Assembly (NCBI GenBank): GCA_049520515.1
Contig: JBEKPS010000001.1
Coordinates: forward strand, 434,001-498,000
Direction of reading: 5' to 3'
DNA: 64,000 nucleotides
Source of the DNA: JAFAMS01 sp049520515
Lineage (GTDB): Bacteria > Vulcanimicrobiota > Vulcanimicrobiia > Vulcanimicrobiales > Vulcanimicrobiaceae
The notes beneath the pieces were generated by a model. The model did not search any database and had not been told where the DNA came from. It was given only the letters and a program-made list of their open reading frames with translations. The position numbers were made by a program, and so were the translations under genes. This document shows, piece by piece, positions 1-8,283 of the stretch. Each line of letters starts with the position of its first letter. Within the stretch, counting starts at the first letter, position 1.

Positions 1-18
1 GCGCGAACACAGCCGCCG

Positions 19-1725
19 ATGAAAAGGTTCGCGGAGGCCGCTGAAGCGATTGCGAGCGACCCCAGCAAGCTAGCCAAGGTCGCGCTTCTCGGCGACTACT
101 TGCGTTCGCTCGACGACGCAGATCTCGCGCCGGCGGCACAATTCTTTTCAGCGAAGCGTGCGCTTTCGGTGGGCGGCGCAACGATCGTCGCGGCTGCGCG
201 CGCCGTGTGGGGAATCACCGGCGAGCAGCTGTCGCGCGGCTATCGCGCCAGCGGCGATCTCGGCGCTGCGCTTGCGCCACATGTACGGGCGGCGCACGAT
301 CTCGGCCTCTTCCGCATGACGCTAACGCCGAGTACCTTCATGGAGCTGCTCGATGGGATGGCCGCGGCGTCCGGAAAGCTCGCGAACAAGAAACGCCAGG
401 TTCTGGTCGAGCGCGTCCTCGGCGCCTGCGAGGCGGAGCTGGAGGCCAAGTACGTCATCAAGATCCTCACCGGCGAGCTGCGCATTGGTTTGCGCGAAGG
501 TCTGATCGTCGAAGGGATCGCCGCCGCGTTTTCGGCACCGATCTCGGACGTACGCCGCGCGGCGATGGCGGCCGGCGACGTCGGCACGGTCGCGCTTGCC
601 GCAAAGCACGGAACGCTCGCAAACGTCGAGATCGCGTACGGTGCGCCGATCGCGTTCATGCTCGCGTCGCCGATACAATTTGGGTCCGACTACAAAGAGC
701 TCGCGACGCAGAGCTGGGTCGTCGAAGACAAGTATGACGGCGTGCGCATTCAAGCGCACAAGCAAGGCGAGCGAATTCGACTCTTTTCTCGACGCTTGAA
801 CGAAACAACGAACGCGTGGCCCGAAGTCGTCCGGGCGCTGCGCAGCGTGCCCGACGACGTGATCCTCGACGGCGAGATCGTCGCGATGCGCGACGACGCC
901 GTGCTGCCGTTTCGTTATCTGCAAACGCGCCTGCAGCGCAAAGACGTGACCGCGGAATTGCAGGCGGACGTGCCGGTAGTGTACGTCGTCTTCGATTGCT
1001 TGGCGCGCGGGAAACGGTTTTTGCTCGACGAGACCCTCGAGGCACGGCGCGGAGAGCTCGCCGAACTGCACCTGGATGGCGTCGTTCGGACGGCGTCGTG
1101 GAATGCGGTCGAAGCCGGCGCAACGCAAGACGATCTGCACGATCGCTTCGAAGCCGCGCGAGCACGCGGCAACGAAGGGCTAATCTTCAAGCGGACGGAT
1201 TCACCGTACGCGCCCGGCAAGCGCGGGAAGTGGTGGCTCAAACTCAAGCGCGAACTCGACACGCTCGACGCTGTCGTCGTCGGCGTCGAATGGGGCCACG
1301 GCAAACGCGCACAAGCCCTTTCAGACTACACATTCGCCGTGCGCGGCGTGAATGGCGAGCTGCTCGTCATCGGCAAAGCCTATTCCGGCCTCACCGACGT
1401 CGAGATCGCGGAGATGACGCAGTGGTTTCTTGCGCACCGTATTCCGGACGCGGATCGCGTCCACGTCTACGGCGAGCTCGGATTATCGCGCCACGAGATT
1501 CCCGTCGAACCGCAGATCGTCGTCGAGATCGCATTCGATGTCATTCAAAAGAGCGATCTGCACAAAAGCGGCTTCTCGCTGCGCTTTCCGCGCATCGCGC
1601 GCGTTCGCGACGATAAATCAGCCGATCAAGCTGACACGATCGAGCGTGTCAACGAGATCTACGAGACGATGCTAAAGCGCGAGAAGATCGAACCGGTATC
1701 CGCCCTTGACCTGGAATCAGACTAG
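19..1725 (+). CDS. lig: ATP-dependent DNA ligase (archaeal/LigB-type)
   Basis: Seals nicks in duplex DNA using ATP through an enzyme-AMP intermediate. The 568 residues fit the archaeal/LigB type: an N-terminal DNA-binding domain (about 1-210), the adenylation domain with motif I EDKYDGVR and nucleophile Lys238, later ligase motifs LDGEIVA and EGLIFK, and a C-terminal OB domain with WLKLKRE. Bacteria mostly replicate with the NAD-dependent LigA, so this is probably a second, repair-type ligase. The frame is open to the window edge, but ATG 19 agrees with the usual N-terminus (MKRFAEAAEAI). Its last 20 bases carry the promoter of the following toxin-antitoxin pair. Confidence 0.93.
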   Translation: MKRFAEAAEAIASDPSKLAKVALLGDYLRSLDDADLAPAAQFFSAKRALSVGGATIVAAARAVWGITGEQLSRGYRASGDLGAALAPHVRAAHDLGLFRMTLTPSTFMELLDGMAAASGKLANKKRQVLVERVLGACEAELEAKYVIKILTGELRIGLREGLIVEGIAAAFSAPISDVRRAAMAAGDVGTVALAAKHGTLANVEIAYGAPIAFMLASPIQFGSDYKELATQSWVVEDKYDGVRIQAHKQGERIRLFSRRLNETTNAWPEVVRALRSVPDDVILDGEIVAMRDDAVLPFRYLQTRLQRKDVTAELQADVPVVYVVFDCLARGKRFLLDETLEARRGELAELHLDGVVRTASWNAVEAGATQDDLHDRFEAARARGNEGLIFKRTDSPYAPGKRGKWWLKLKRELDTLDAVVVGVEWGHGKRAQALSDYTFAVRGVNGELLVIGKAYSGLTDVEIAEMTQWFLAHRIPDADRVHVYGELGLSRHEIPVEPQIVVEIAFDVIQKSDLHKSGFSLRFPRIARVRDDKSADQADTIERVNEIYETMLKREKIEPVSALDLESD

Positions 1726-1741
1726 TCGTAGACTAGTCTGT
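1706..1741 (+). promoter_or_regulatory. Promoter with tandem palindromic operator for vapBC-like pair
   Basis: A -35 box TTGACC (1706-1711), a 17-bp spacer and a -10 box TAGACT (1729-1734) predict a start of transcription at about 1741, directly at the antitoxin ATG (1742). The 10-bp perfect palindrome AGACTAGTCT (1730-1739) covers the -10, and a 9/10 copy lies at 1719-1728, giving two sites 11 bp apart. Paired palindromes over the promoter are typical autorepression sites of Phd/YefM antitoxins. The -35 and first palindrome lie within the ligase 3' end. Confidence 0.7.
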
Positions 1742-1978
1742 ATGAAGACGATAGGATCCTATGAGGCAAAGACGCGGCTCAGCGAGATTCTGCGTGAGGT
1801 CGAAGCGGGCGAGACCGTGATCGTCACTCGCAACGGAAATGCCGTGGCCAAGATCTCTCCGGTTAAGAATGAAGTGCAGCGTGATCCACGAGCAGCCATG
1901 GCGCGTTTGCTTGCATCCAAAGTAACGCTCGGCGGTCGATCCATCAGCGAATTGCGAGATTCCGGTCGAAAGCGATGA
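1742..1978 (+). CDS. Phd/YefM-type antitoxin
   Basis: Antitoxin expected to bind the adjacent PIN toxin and to repress its own promoter. The 78-residue product begins MKTIGSYEAKTRLSE and continues with an I-V-T-R-N-G segment, the standard Phd/YefM N-terminal fold. The C-terminus (about 40-78) would wrap the toxin. An in-frame TTG at 1706 could extend it by 12 residues, but ATG 1742 matches the family N-terminus and the promoter position. It overlaps the toxin gene by 4 bp (ATGA), so the two are translationally coupled. Confidence 0.87.
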   Translation: MKTIGSYEAKTRLSEILREVEAGETVIVTRNGNAVAKISPVKNEVQRDPRAAMARLLASKVTLGGRSISELRDSGRKR

Positions 1979-2400
1979 TCATCGTTCTCGACGCATCAGT
2001 CACCGCGTCGTGGATATTCGCAGACGAGCGCGACGCGTATTCGAGATATGTCGCCGAGAAGGTCGCGGCCGATGGTGGAGTCGTCCCAGCGTTGTGGCGT
2101 TGGGAAATTCAGAACGTGCTGCTGTCGGCGCTTCGCAGTAAACGCATCGGCGATGCCGACCTCGCACAAAATTTGGCCGATCTGCAAGCGCTCAATATTC
2201 AAGTGGACCTCGAGCCGGGATTCGGCCTCGAAACCTCCATAGCGCGGAAACACGGTTTGACAGTCTATGATGCCGCTTACCTCGAACTCGCGATGCGGCG
2301 CAACTGCAAGCTGGCTACAAAAGATGCCGCACTTAGGCGTGCTGCAGAAGCGACGGACCTCTATCTTTCGCTACGAGATTTGCGGCCTCGTAAACGTTGA
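1975..2400 (+). CDS. vapC: PIN-domain toxin (VapC family)
   Basis: Predicted magnesium-dependent endoribonuclease that blocks translation when not bound by the antitoxin encoded just upstream. At 141 residues it is full length, and the four acidic PIN positions are visible: Asp6 (VLDAS), Glu44 (RWEIQN), Asp99 (VYDAAYLELA) and Asp117 (TKDAAL). The catalytic set is intact, so the toxin is probably active. The RNA target cannot be deduced from sequence. Its 3' end overlaps the convergent CPBP gene by 30 bp. Confidence 0.9.
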   Translation: MIIVLDASVTASWIFADERDAYSRYVAEKVAADGGVVPALWRWEIQNVLLSALRSKRIGDADLAQNLADLQALNIQVDLEPGFGLETSIARKHGLTVYDAAYLELAMRRNCKLATKDAALRRAAEATDLYLSLRDLRPRKR

Positions 2401-3237
2401 AGACGTTTGCGGGAACCGACGCGAGACATAAACAAAAAGCGCAGCCGCCACGGGCCACACGAAAATGCTGGCTTCGATTCCCGACTGCCCGCCGGTTATC
2501 CAATTCGGTCCGAGTGCTACGATATCGAACAATCTACCATGCGGCAAATTCCAGTCTGAAAAGTTGCTTGCGACAAAGTATTGAACGAAATCGAAGACGG
2601 CATGGAAACCGGCCGCAAGCCACAGCGAACCGGTTTTCAAAAGAGCGAAGCACGCCAGCAATCCCAATCCAGTTAAGTTGAGTACATCGAGCGGATTTTG
2701 CAAACCATCGCGATTGACTGCGAGGAAGAGCACCGTAGAGGCGAGCGCCGAAGGCCAAAAACCAATCACGCGGCTGAGCGAGTAGATCACATATCCGCGC
2801 ACAAAGGCTTCTTCGGCAATAGCCATCACGATCGCGATCGCTGCCCACACGATAACCCAAAGCCAATTCACCCCGTGCATGTCCGAAGCTCTCTCGATCC
2901 AGATGCTTTTCGATGCGATCAAGGCGCCAACGAGGATGCCTCCGACAAGCGCACCTATCCCAAGTCCCTCGGCGTACAGCCGTTTGGCATTCGTCACTAG
3001 GCCGAATCCGTACGAGAAAATTGAGTGCTGCTCGATACGTGCGACGACCCAAGTAGCGATCAGAACGTTGACAAGAAGCAAACAAAAAGCGAACAAGTAT
3101 GCGAAGAGCGCGTACTCTCGAAACGGAGCGAGCGAATATCCGAAGACCGCGTGCACCCAGGCGACGATAAGCTGAGGCTCGACAATGTCAAGCGACACAA
3201 CGATTCCAATGAACAACGCGCAGCGCGCGACGTTCAT
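2371..3237 (-). CDS. CPBP (CAAX/Abi-type) intramembrane protease homolog, motif 2 altered
   Basis: Polytopic membrane protein of 288 residues in the CPBP family of type II CAAX proteases. Motif 1 (AEEAFVRG; Glu142, Glu143, Arg147) and motif 3 (GFHAVFDF; His212, Asp216) are present. Motif 2, normally FxxxH, reads FLAVNRDG with Asn175 where the histidine belongs, so proteolytic activity is doubtful. The second CPBP gene of this window (21615) keeps the histidine. ATG 3237 overlaps the stop of the asparaginase gene by 4 bp, so it is the last gene of that operon. The substrate is unknown. Confidence 0.85.
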   Translation of the reverse strand: MNVARCALFIGIVVSLDIVEPQLIVAWVHAVFGYSLAPFREYALFAYLFAFCLLLVNVLIATWVVARIEQHSIFSYGFGLVTNAKRLYAEGLGIGALVGGILVGALIASKSIWIERASDMHGVNWLWVIVWAAIAIVMAIAEEAFVRGYVIYSLSRVIGFWPSALASTVLFLAVNRDGLQNPLDVLNLTGLGLLACFALLKTGSLWLAAGFHAVFDFVQYFVASNFSDWNLPHGRLFDIVALGPNWITGGQSGIEASIFVWPVAAALFVYVSRRFPQTSSTFTRPQIS

Positions 3238-4223
3238 CCAAGGCCGCTCGGCGAGATCGTAGCGCGAATCGATCCGACTATTCGTCCGGCGACGTTGCGC
3301 ACCGGCGGCTGCGTAAACGGCGCAAGCAGATCTTGCGCAGCCGGCGTCAGCGCATCGAGTTTCGTGAGCGCCGCCATAACGCTCGGCGCGGTTGCACGAT
3401 TGGTGCCGTCGATGACTTTGATTGCGAGGCCCACGCCTGTGTGCGTGATCGCGCTGCCGTGAAAACCTTCGGCGCCGCCTTTGCCGATGACGGCACCGCC
3501 CGTCGATTCGATCAGCGACGTATCGAAGCGTCCCGTCCCCGACACGAACCATGGGTTTTGCGCCATCGCCGTCCGGCAGCGCTCGAGCGCTTCACGATCG
3601 TCCTCTTCGAGCTCCGCAAGCGCGGCGAATCGCGCAAAAGCGCGCGCAGCGCGGCGTAAGCTCGTCGCGAAAACCGGGATGCCGCAGCCGTCGACCGCGA
3701 TCCGGTCGGGCGGCAACGGCTCGTCGATCACGCGCGAGCACAGCGCGAGAATCAGCTTTTGCGCCGGGTTGTCCGGTTCGAGATACGTCGCGATCGGCGC
3801 GCCGATGTGCTTGCAAAGCGCCAGAATGCCCGCGTGCTTTCCCGAGCAATTGTTATGGATGGCACTCGGCTGGCCGCCGCACAGAAGCGCATTCTCCCCC
3901 AGCCCGGCTTTCGCAAGCATGGAGCGCGCAGTCTCGATGTGTTCGGGCTCGCCGGCGTGTGAGGCACACATCAACGCCAGCTCACGGTCATCGAAGCCGA
4001 ACGCGTCAACCGCTCCCGCGCGGACCGACGCCGCCGCGATGAAGGGCTTTGCCGAAGAGCGCAAATAGACCGGAACGTCGACCGTTCCCACCTCTAACAG
4101 CGTCTTTCCCGAAACGTCGACGGCGCAGAGCGCCACGCGATGACGCGACTCGATTCGCGGGCCTCGCCAGACCTCGACGAAGACTGGCGCGTCGAGACTA
4201 TCGGCGGTTAAAGCGTTTGTCAC
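3234..4223 (-). CDS. L-asparaginase II family (zinc, Rhizobium etli-type)
   Basis: Hydrolyses L-asparagine to aspartate and ammonia. The 329-residue protein belongs to the asparaginase II family (PF06089) typified by R. etli ReAV and is unrelated to E. coli AnsA/AnsB. Matching motifs are SSAKPF near residue 57 (SxxK nucleophile pair), CASHAGE, NNCSGKHAGI (CxxK zinc ligands) and DGCGIPVF (third zinc ligand). It starts with GTG at 4223, overlapping the upstream small membrane gene by 26 bp, and its stop overlaps the CPBP start, indicating one operon. No signal peptide is seen, so it is probably cytoplasmic. Confidence 0.88.
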   Translation of the reverse strand: MTNALTADSLDAPVFVEVWRGPRIESRHRVALCAVDVSGKTLLEVGTVDVPVYLRSSAKPFIAAASVRAGAVDAFGFDDRELALMCASHAGEPEHIETARSMLAKAGLGENALLCGGQPSAIHNNCSGKHAGILALCKHIGAPIATYLEPDNPAQKLILALCSRVIDEPLPPDRIAVDGCGIPVFATSLRRAARAFARFAALAELEEDDREALERCRTAMAQNPWFVSGTGRFDTSLIESTGGAVIGKGGAEGFHGSAITHTGVGLAIKVIDGTNRATAPSVMAALTKLDALTPAAQDLLAPFTQPPVRNVAGRIVGSIRATISPSGLG

Positions 4224-4449
4224 GTTCGGCGCGGATGCGATCGATCCGTGATTCCATATCGACGATCGTTGAACGTGATCCGGTTATCGTCGACGCGTGC
4301 CGCTGCAGTCGAATGACGAGCACGACGATGATGATCGCGAATGCGAGGAGTGCGCAGATGATGCGGCCCTGCGCCGGCCAGAACGGCAAAATAGCGCCGG
4401 CTGCGAAAAGAATCGCAATAACGGCATAACGGTCATACCATTTAGGCAT
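4198..4449 (-). CDS. Small two-helix membrane protein
   Basis: An 83-residue protein of no recognised family. Two hydrophobic segments (about residues 8-24 and 28-46) form a hairpin in the membrane, followed by a charged, possibly coiled-coil tail (DMESRIDRIRAERDK). It lies 15 bp downstream of an acidic protein gene and overlaps the asparaginase start by 26 bp, so it is probably co-expressed with the asparaginase. Function unknown. Confidence 0.65.
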   Translation of the reverse strand: MPKWYDRYAVIAILFAAGAILPFWPAQGRIICALLAFAIIIVVLVIRLQRHASTITGSRSTIVDMESRIDRIRAERDKRFNRR

Positions 4450-4464
4450 GAGCCAATCGCGTTC

Positions 4465-4800
4465 TTACTCTTCGTCTAAGTGTAAATGACAGCCGTCTTC
4501 GGCTTCGTTGAGCACTTCGCGCGCTTCGGCGAGCGCAGACTGCGACAAATCTCCCGACGGTTCTATCGAACCTTCTTCAGCAAGGAAATCGAGCTCGTCC
4601 CAATCTTCCCATGCTTCAAGTGGTTCGCCGTCTGCGTCACCCGGAAATCGAACGCAAAATCCCTGATCGACATGCAATCCGACTACTTGGACGCGAGTTC
4701 CGCGGGGAAAGTACGGTCCTTCTTTCCAGAGCGTGCCGTACGTTGTGTCGTAGAGTTCTCCGATACGTAGTCTATCGATTGGCCCTTCGCTCCCTCGCAA
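4465..4800 (-). CDS. Acidic protein of unknown function
   Basis: A 111-residue protein, rich in Glu and Asp in its C-terminal half and ending HLHLDEE. No family recognised. The first half (GTLWKEGPYFPRGTRVQVVG) looks like a compact beta domain. The only start in reach is TTG 4800, only 38 bp from the divergent Nudix gene, so both promoters must share or overlap that gap. It is the probable first gene of the operon running through the small membrane protein and asparaginase to the CPBP homolog. Confidence 0.6.
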   Translation of the reverse strand: MRGSEGPIDRLRIGELYDTTYGTLWKEGPYFPRGTRVQVVGLHVDQGFCVRFPGDADGEPLEAWEDWDELDFLAEEGSIEPSGDLSQSALAEAREVLNEAEDGCHLHLDEE

Positions 4801-4838
4801 GACGTTACAATGCTTTTCGCGTAGTCCCGGCAGTTATC

Positions 4839-5384
4839 ATGCCGGACTGGAATATCCTCAAATCCGAGCTCATTATCGACACGCCGCACTTGAAGTTGCG
4901 CCGCGATCGGATCGAGCTTCCCACAGGAACGATCATCGAAGGCTACCACGTGCGCGAAACACGCGGCTTCGTCGTTATATTCCCAATTACGCCGGAAGGG
5001 AACGTTGTACTCGTTCGGCAGTACAAGCACGGCATTGGTGAAGTCGTCCTCGAGCTGCCCGCAGGGATGATCGACCAAGGCGAATCAGCCGAGGGGGCTG
5101 CGCTGCGCGAGCTTGGTGAAGAAACCGGATATGCGCCTCCGGACGCGCTCGAACACATCCAAACATTCATCGTCGATCCGACGAACTCGAACGGGCGCTT
5201 TTCGCTCTTCCTCGCGCGCGACGTCGCGCTCACGCAGCAACGGCATCTGGACCCAACCGAAGAGATCGACGTCGAGCTCGTCGCGCTCGACAAGGTTATC
5301 GACCTCTTGCACAGCGGCAAGATCAACGTATGCAATCACGTCGGCGCGATCTATACGGTCCTGGACCGGCTTGGCCGCCTCTGA
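4839..5384 (+). CDS. Nudix hydrolase, ADP-ribose pyrophosphatase type
   Basis: Predicted to cleave ADP-ribose or a related nucleoside diphosphate sugar. The 181-residue protein has a complete Nudix box: it starts at GMIDQGES, continues through REL and ends EETGY, with all the metal-binding glutamates of GX5EX7REUXEEXGU. The N-terminal beta segment (SELIIDTPHLKLRRD) and the conserved VRQYKHG before the box match the ADP-ribose pyrophosphatase group. ATG 4839 is chosen because the reading frame upstream shows no protein-like sequence. Confidence 0.88.
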   Translation: MPDWNILKSELIIDTPHLKLRRDRIELPTGTIIEGYHVRETRGFVVIFPITPEGNVVLVRQYKHGIGEVVLELPAGMIDQGESAEGAALRELGEETGYAPPDALEHIQTFIVDPTNSNGRFSLFLARDVALTQQRHLDPTEEIDVELVALDKVIDLLHSGKINVCNHVGAIYTVLDRLGRL

Positions 5385-5430
5385 AACCTCCGGACGGCCT
5401 CGGCCGTAGAAGCTAATGGAGGTCTAGGCA

Positions 5431-5616
5431 GTGGGTTTCTTTATTCGCCTGACGGTCATCGTTGCGCTCGGCATCGTAGCGCTTGTCGTTTTGGCGTTCA
5501 TCCTCAAGGCGCTTCTGGTCGGTGCGCTCATCGCCGCGCTCATCGTCGCCGGTCTCTTCGTGGTCGGCTTCTTCCGGCGGCTCTCGTCGCGCCCGGGTCC
5601 ACTCGTCCGGCGCTAA
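5431..5616 (+). CDS. Small hydrophobic membrane protein
   Basis: A 61-residue protein that is almost entirely one long hydrophobic stretch (about residues 5-48), probably two membrane helices, with a basic tail ending SRPGPLVRR. It starts with GTG at 5431 behind the Shine-Dalgarno sequence GGAGG (5417-5421). It lies 46 bp after the Nudix gene in the same direction. No family or function is recognised. Confidence 0.65.
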   Translation: MGFFIRLTVIVALGIVALVVLAFILKALLVGALIAALIVAGLFVVGFFRRLSSRPGPLVRR

Positions 5617-5628
5617 CCAACCCGGTCT

Positions 5629-7173
5629 TCAAAATCGCCGGTCGTTGCGCTTGAGATAAACGCGTTGATTCGCGTAATCGAGTCCAACCGTAAAATACGA
5701 GAGAAAATCCGCCCCGACAAGACCGTCGACGCCAACATTATAGGACGATCGAGACAAAACGCGGTTCAGGGTGTAGTCACGAAAGACAACTGAGCCGAGC
5801 TGTACCTCGTGTACGCGGTAGCTTTCTTGCTCGAATGACCCTCCAATTCCGCGAGCCTCGGTCTGACCGCGCGCGGTAAAGTATTTCAAGGCATCCGGGT
5901 GCGTTCGAAAAAATTGATCGAACAGCAACGCTTGACCCGGCGCACCGGTATCCAGAATAAAGCCGTGGCTGAGGATGTCATTAATGCGTAAGTCCACGAC
6001 CGGCTGGCGTGTGAGCATGCGCGCATCGAGCGTGTCTGAGCCGTCCGGCGGCATAAAGTCATTGGTCCGGCAGACGGCGACCGTCTTGCGCTGATAATCG
6101 ATCGTCACGCCAAGGGTCGCAAGAAAGTCGAACCCGAGCAGCCCGACTGATCGCGTTGCGTGCGAGAAATCGATATAGCTGGCTGGAACCGTCTGAACCA
6201 CAACGTTGTGCATGAAGAGCGGTCCGACGCGCATTTCCGGAACGGTCGCGAGCCCGGCTGTCGTGCGCTGGGCAACGACGACCGAATGCTGACCTGTCGT
6301 CTTGAGACCGAGTTGATCGGCCACTGCTCGGTCCATAACGATGCCAGCCGCGCCCGTGTCCAGGACGAAGTCGAGTCCCCGGTTACCGATGAAAAGTCGC
6401 ACGTAAATTCGTGAGCCCACGAAATTTGCCGGAAGTTCGACTTCTTTTTGCCCCTCCGGAAATTCGACGAGCTCGCGACTCGTTTTCGGCCACTCGATTT
6501 CCGTTTGGTCGACCGGCAATTGCTCGACCCGCAAAAGGCGATAATCGGTGACGACTCTCGATACGCCATCGTCGATTTTCCAATGATGCGGGAAATTCTG
6601 GCCACTTTCGTTTCTATAGTCGTCATAGGTCGTGACGATCGCGCCATTGACAGTAATCGTCTCAACTCGAGTCGGCAAATAGGTTTGTGGGTCGACGTAC
6701 ATCTTGCGCCCGAAGCCGTTGCCATCGAGCGCTGAAACGAGCCACGCATCAACCGGCGTACTGACACGCATTACGATACCGAGGGGCGGCGGCGCCGGCC
6801 TGCCAGTATCCGGACCGGAAGCTCCAATATAACCCTGGCCGGCAACGACGATCCCGTTTTCATCTTGAAGCCACGAGTAGCTCCGCACGACACCCCGCAT
6901 TGTGCGGTAGATGCCGTCGTCGTATGCCACACTCCAGCTGCGACCCGCCATCGTGTAGACGAACGAACCTCTCGAATCTCCACTTGCGAATTCTACCGTC
7001 TCGCGGTAGTTGCGCGACGTCACGATCCCGCGAGCGGCATACACACGCTGGGCAAGTGTCTTGGCGTCTAATGACTCTTGTGCGGAACCGCACACTGGCA
7101 GACATGCCGCGATCAAAATCGCGGCAAATCCTTTCCGCAGCAATCTCTTATACGCCGGCCGGCGTTGCCACAA
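5629..7173 (-). CDS. Exported aspartyl protease with two DTG active-site domains
   Basis: Secreted or periplasmic protein of 514 residues with a hydrophobic signal segment near the N-terminus (FAAILIAACLPVCGSAQ). After an N-terminal region of unknown fold (about 35-255) come two retropepsin-like halves, each with its own motif: FVLDTGAAG near residue 275 and FILDTGAPG near 405. Retroviral-type bacterial proteases usually carry one DTG per chain and dimerise, so this looks like an internal pair working as a pseudo-dimer. TTG 7173 overlaps the manA stop by 26 bp; TTG 7143, placed just before the signal peptide, is a good alternative start. Substrate unknown. Confidence 0.8.
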   Translation of the reverse strand: MWQRRPAYKRLLRKGFAAILIAACLPVCGSAQESLDAKTLAQRVYAARGIVTSRNYRETVEFASGDSRGSFVYTMAGRSWSVAYDDGIYRTMRGVVRSYSWLQDENGIVVAGQGYIGASGPDTGRPAPPPLGIVMRVSTPVDAWLVSALDGNGFGRKMYVDPQTYLPTRVETITVNGAIVTTYDDYRNESGQNFPHHWKIDDGVSRVVTDYRLLRVEQLPVDQTEIEWPKTSRELVEFPEGQKEVELPANFVGSRIYVRLFIGNRGLDFVLDTGAAGIVMDRAVADQLGLKTTGQHSVVVAQRTTAGLATVPEMRVGPLFMHNVVVQTVPASYIDFSHATRSVGLLGFDFLATLGVTIDYQRKTVAVCRTNDFMPPDGSDTLDARMLTRQPVVDLRINDILSHGFILDTGAPGQALLFDQFFRTHPDALKYFTARGQTEARGIGGSFEQESYRVHEVQLGSVVFRDYTLNRVLSRSSYNVGVDGLVGADFLSYFTVGLDYANQRVYLKRNDRRF

Positions 7174-8209
7174 ACTGACTTAGAAACGCGTCGCGCTGTG
7201 CGCTCGAGACGCCGGCGCGCTCGACACGGCGTACGAAAACGTCGCGATTCGGCGTAACGCGCAGCGCCGCGCCGCCCACAACATCGACGGCAACGAGCTC
7301 TGCCGGCACGAGCGCAGTCGTCCAACGCTCGAGCTGCGTCGTCGATTCATCGGTGACGAGCGTCATCGAGTTATCGAGCGTCATAATGATGATCGGCTCG
7401 CCCTCCGGGAGCAGCGTTCCCTTCTTCTCGGAAACGCTGATGCGCTCGACCACAAAGCGCGGATCGGCAATATACGCTTCGGCGTGCACGCCGTCGACGT
7501 CGTACTGCAGATGGTTCGTTTGTGCGGTCGTGCCTGCGGCGTAGTTCAAAACGTCACCAGCTTTTTCAACGTGCAGCTGGCGGGGTTTGCCGTCGGGCCC
7601 GACGCGATTCCAATCGAAGATCCGGTATGTTAGGTCGCTGGCCTGCTGCGTTTCGAAGAGCTGAATGCCCTCACCGATCGCATGCAGCGTTCCGGACGGA
7701 AGATAAAATGCGTCGTTCGGTTTCACCGGAACGCGGCGCAGGATATCGCCGAGCGTACCGTCTTTGACGCGACGCTCATATTCGTCGCGCGTCGTTGCCT
7801 TCGTCCACCCGAGGACGAGCTCGGAGCCCGGCTGCGCTTCGAGAATCACCCAGCACTCGGTCTTGCCGAACGGCTCGTGCTCGACGCGCTGTGCGTATGC
7901 ATCGTCGGGATGGACTTGGACGGAGAGATTCTTGCGAGCGTCGATAATTTTCGTGAGAACCGGGAAGATGCGACCTGTCTCGAGCGTTCCCATGAGACGG
8001 TTGCCGAGCAGCGCGCGTAGTTCCGCGATCGACTTTCCGGCGTATGGCCCGTTGCGGACGGTATTCTCGTCCCAACACTCCCACGATTCGCCGAGCGTCG
8101 CGTTCGGATCGCCCTTCTTGCCATAGTCTTTGACGAGGGCATCGCCACCCCAGATAGCGGTGGTCTCTTTCGGCTCGATAACGAGTGGCTGCAGCGTCTG
8201 GCCATTCAT
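7148..8209 (-). CDS. manA: Mannose-6-phosphate isomerase, class I
   Basis: Interconverts fructose-6-phosphate and mannose-6-phosphate, supplying GDP-mannose synthesis. The 353-residue protein has the zinc-binding pattern of type I isomerases: QVHPDD near residue 100, KTECW about 20 residues later and GTLHAIGEG further on, in a double cupin fold. ATG 8209 (MNGQTLQPL) is preferred; an open frame continues upstream without protein-like sequence. It is divergent from a sensor kinase gene and is followed, with overlap, by the aspartyl protease. Confidence 0.9.
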   Translation of the reverse strand: MNGQTLQPLVIEPKETTAIWGGDALVKDYGKKGDPNATLGESWECWDENTVRNGPYAGKSIAELRALLGNRLMGTLETGRIFPVLTKIIDARKNLSVQVHPDDAYAQRVEHEPFGKTECWVILEAQPGSELVLGWTKATTRDEYERRVKDGTLGDILRRVPVKPNDAFYLPSGTLHAIGEGIQLFETQQASDLTYRIFDWNRVGPDGKPRQLHVEKAGDVLNYAAGTTAQTNHLQYDVDGVHAEAYIADPRFVVERISVSEKKGTLLPEGEPIIIMTLDNSMTLVTDESTTQLERWTTALVPAELVAVDVVGGAALRVTPNRDVFVRRVERAGVSSAQRDAFLSQFVATPAGV

Positions 8210-8283
8210 GATGCGGGCCCTTTTCGACGGCTCGAAGCGCTCGCCTGGAGGGACGCCGGCGATGGTGCTCCTAAGGGAATACG

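Noticed and set aside
4801..4838. Promoter for the Nudix gene (TACAAT at 4806-4811)
   Set aside because: No -35 at an acceptable distance; TTGGCC is 21 bp upstream. Left out as a feature.
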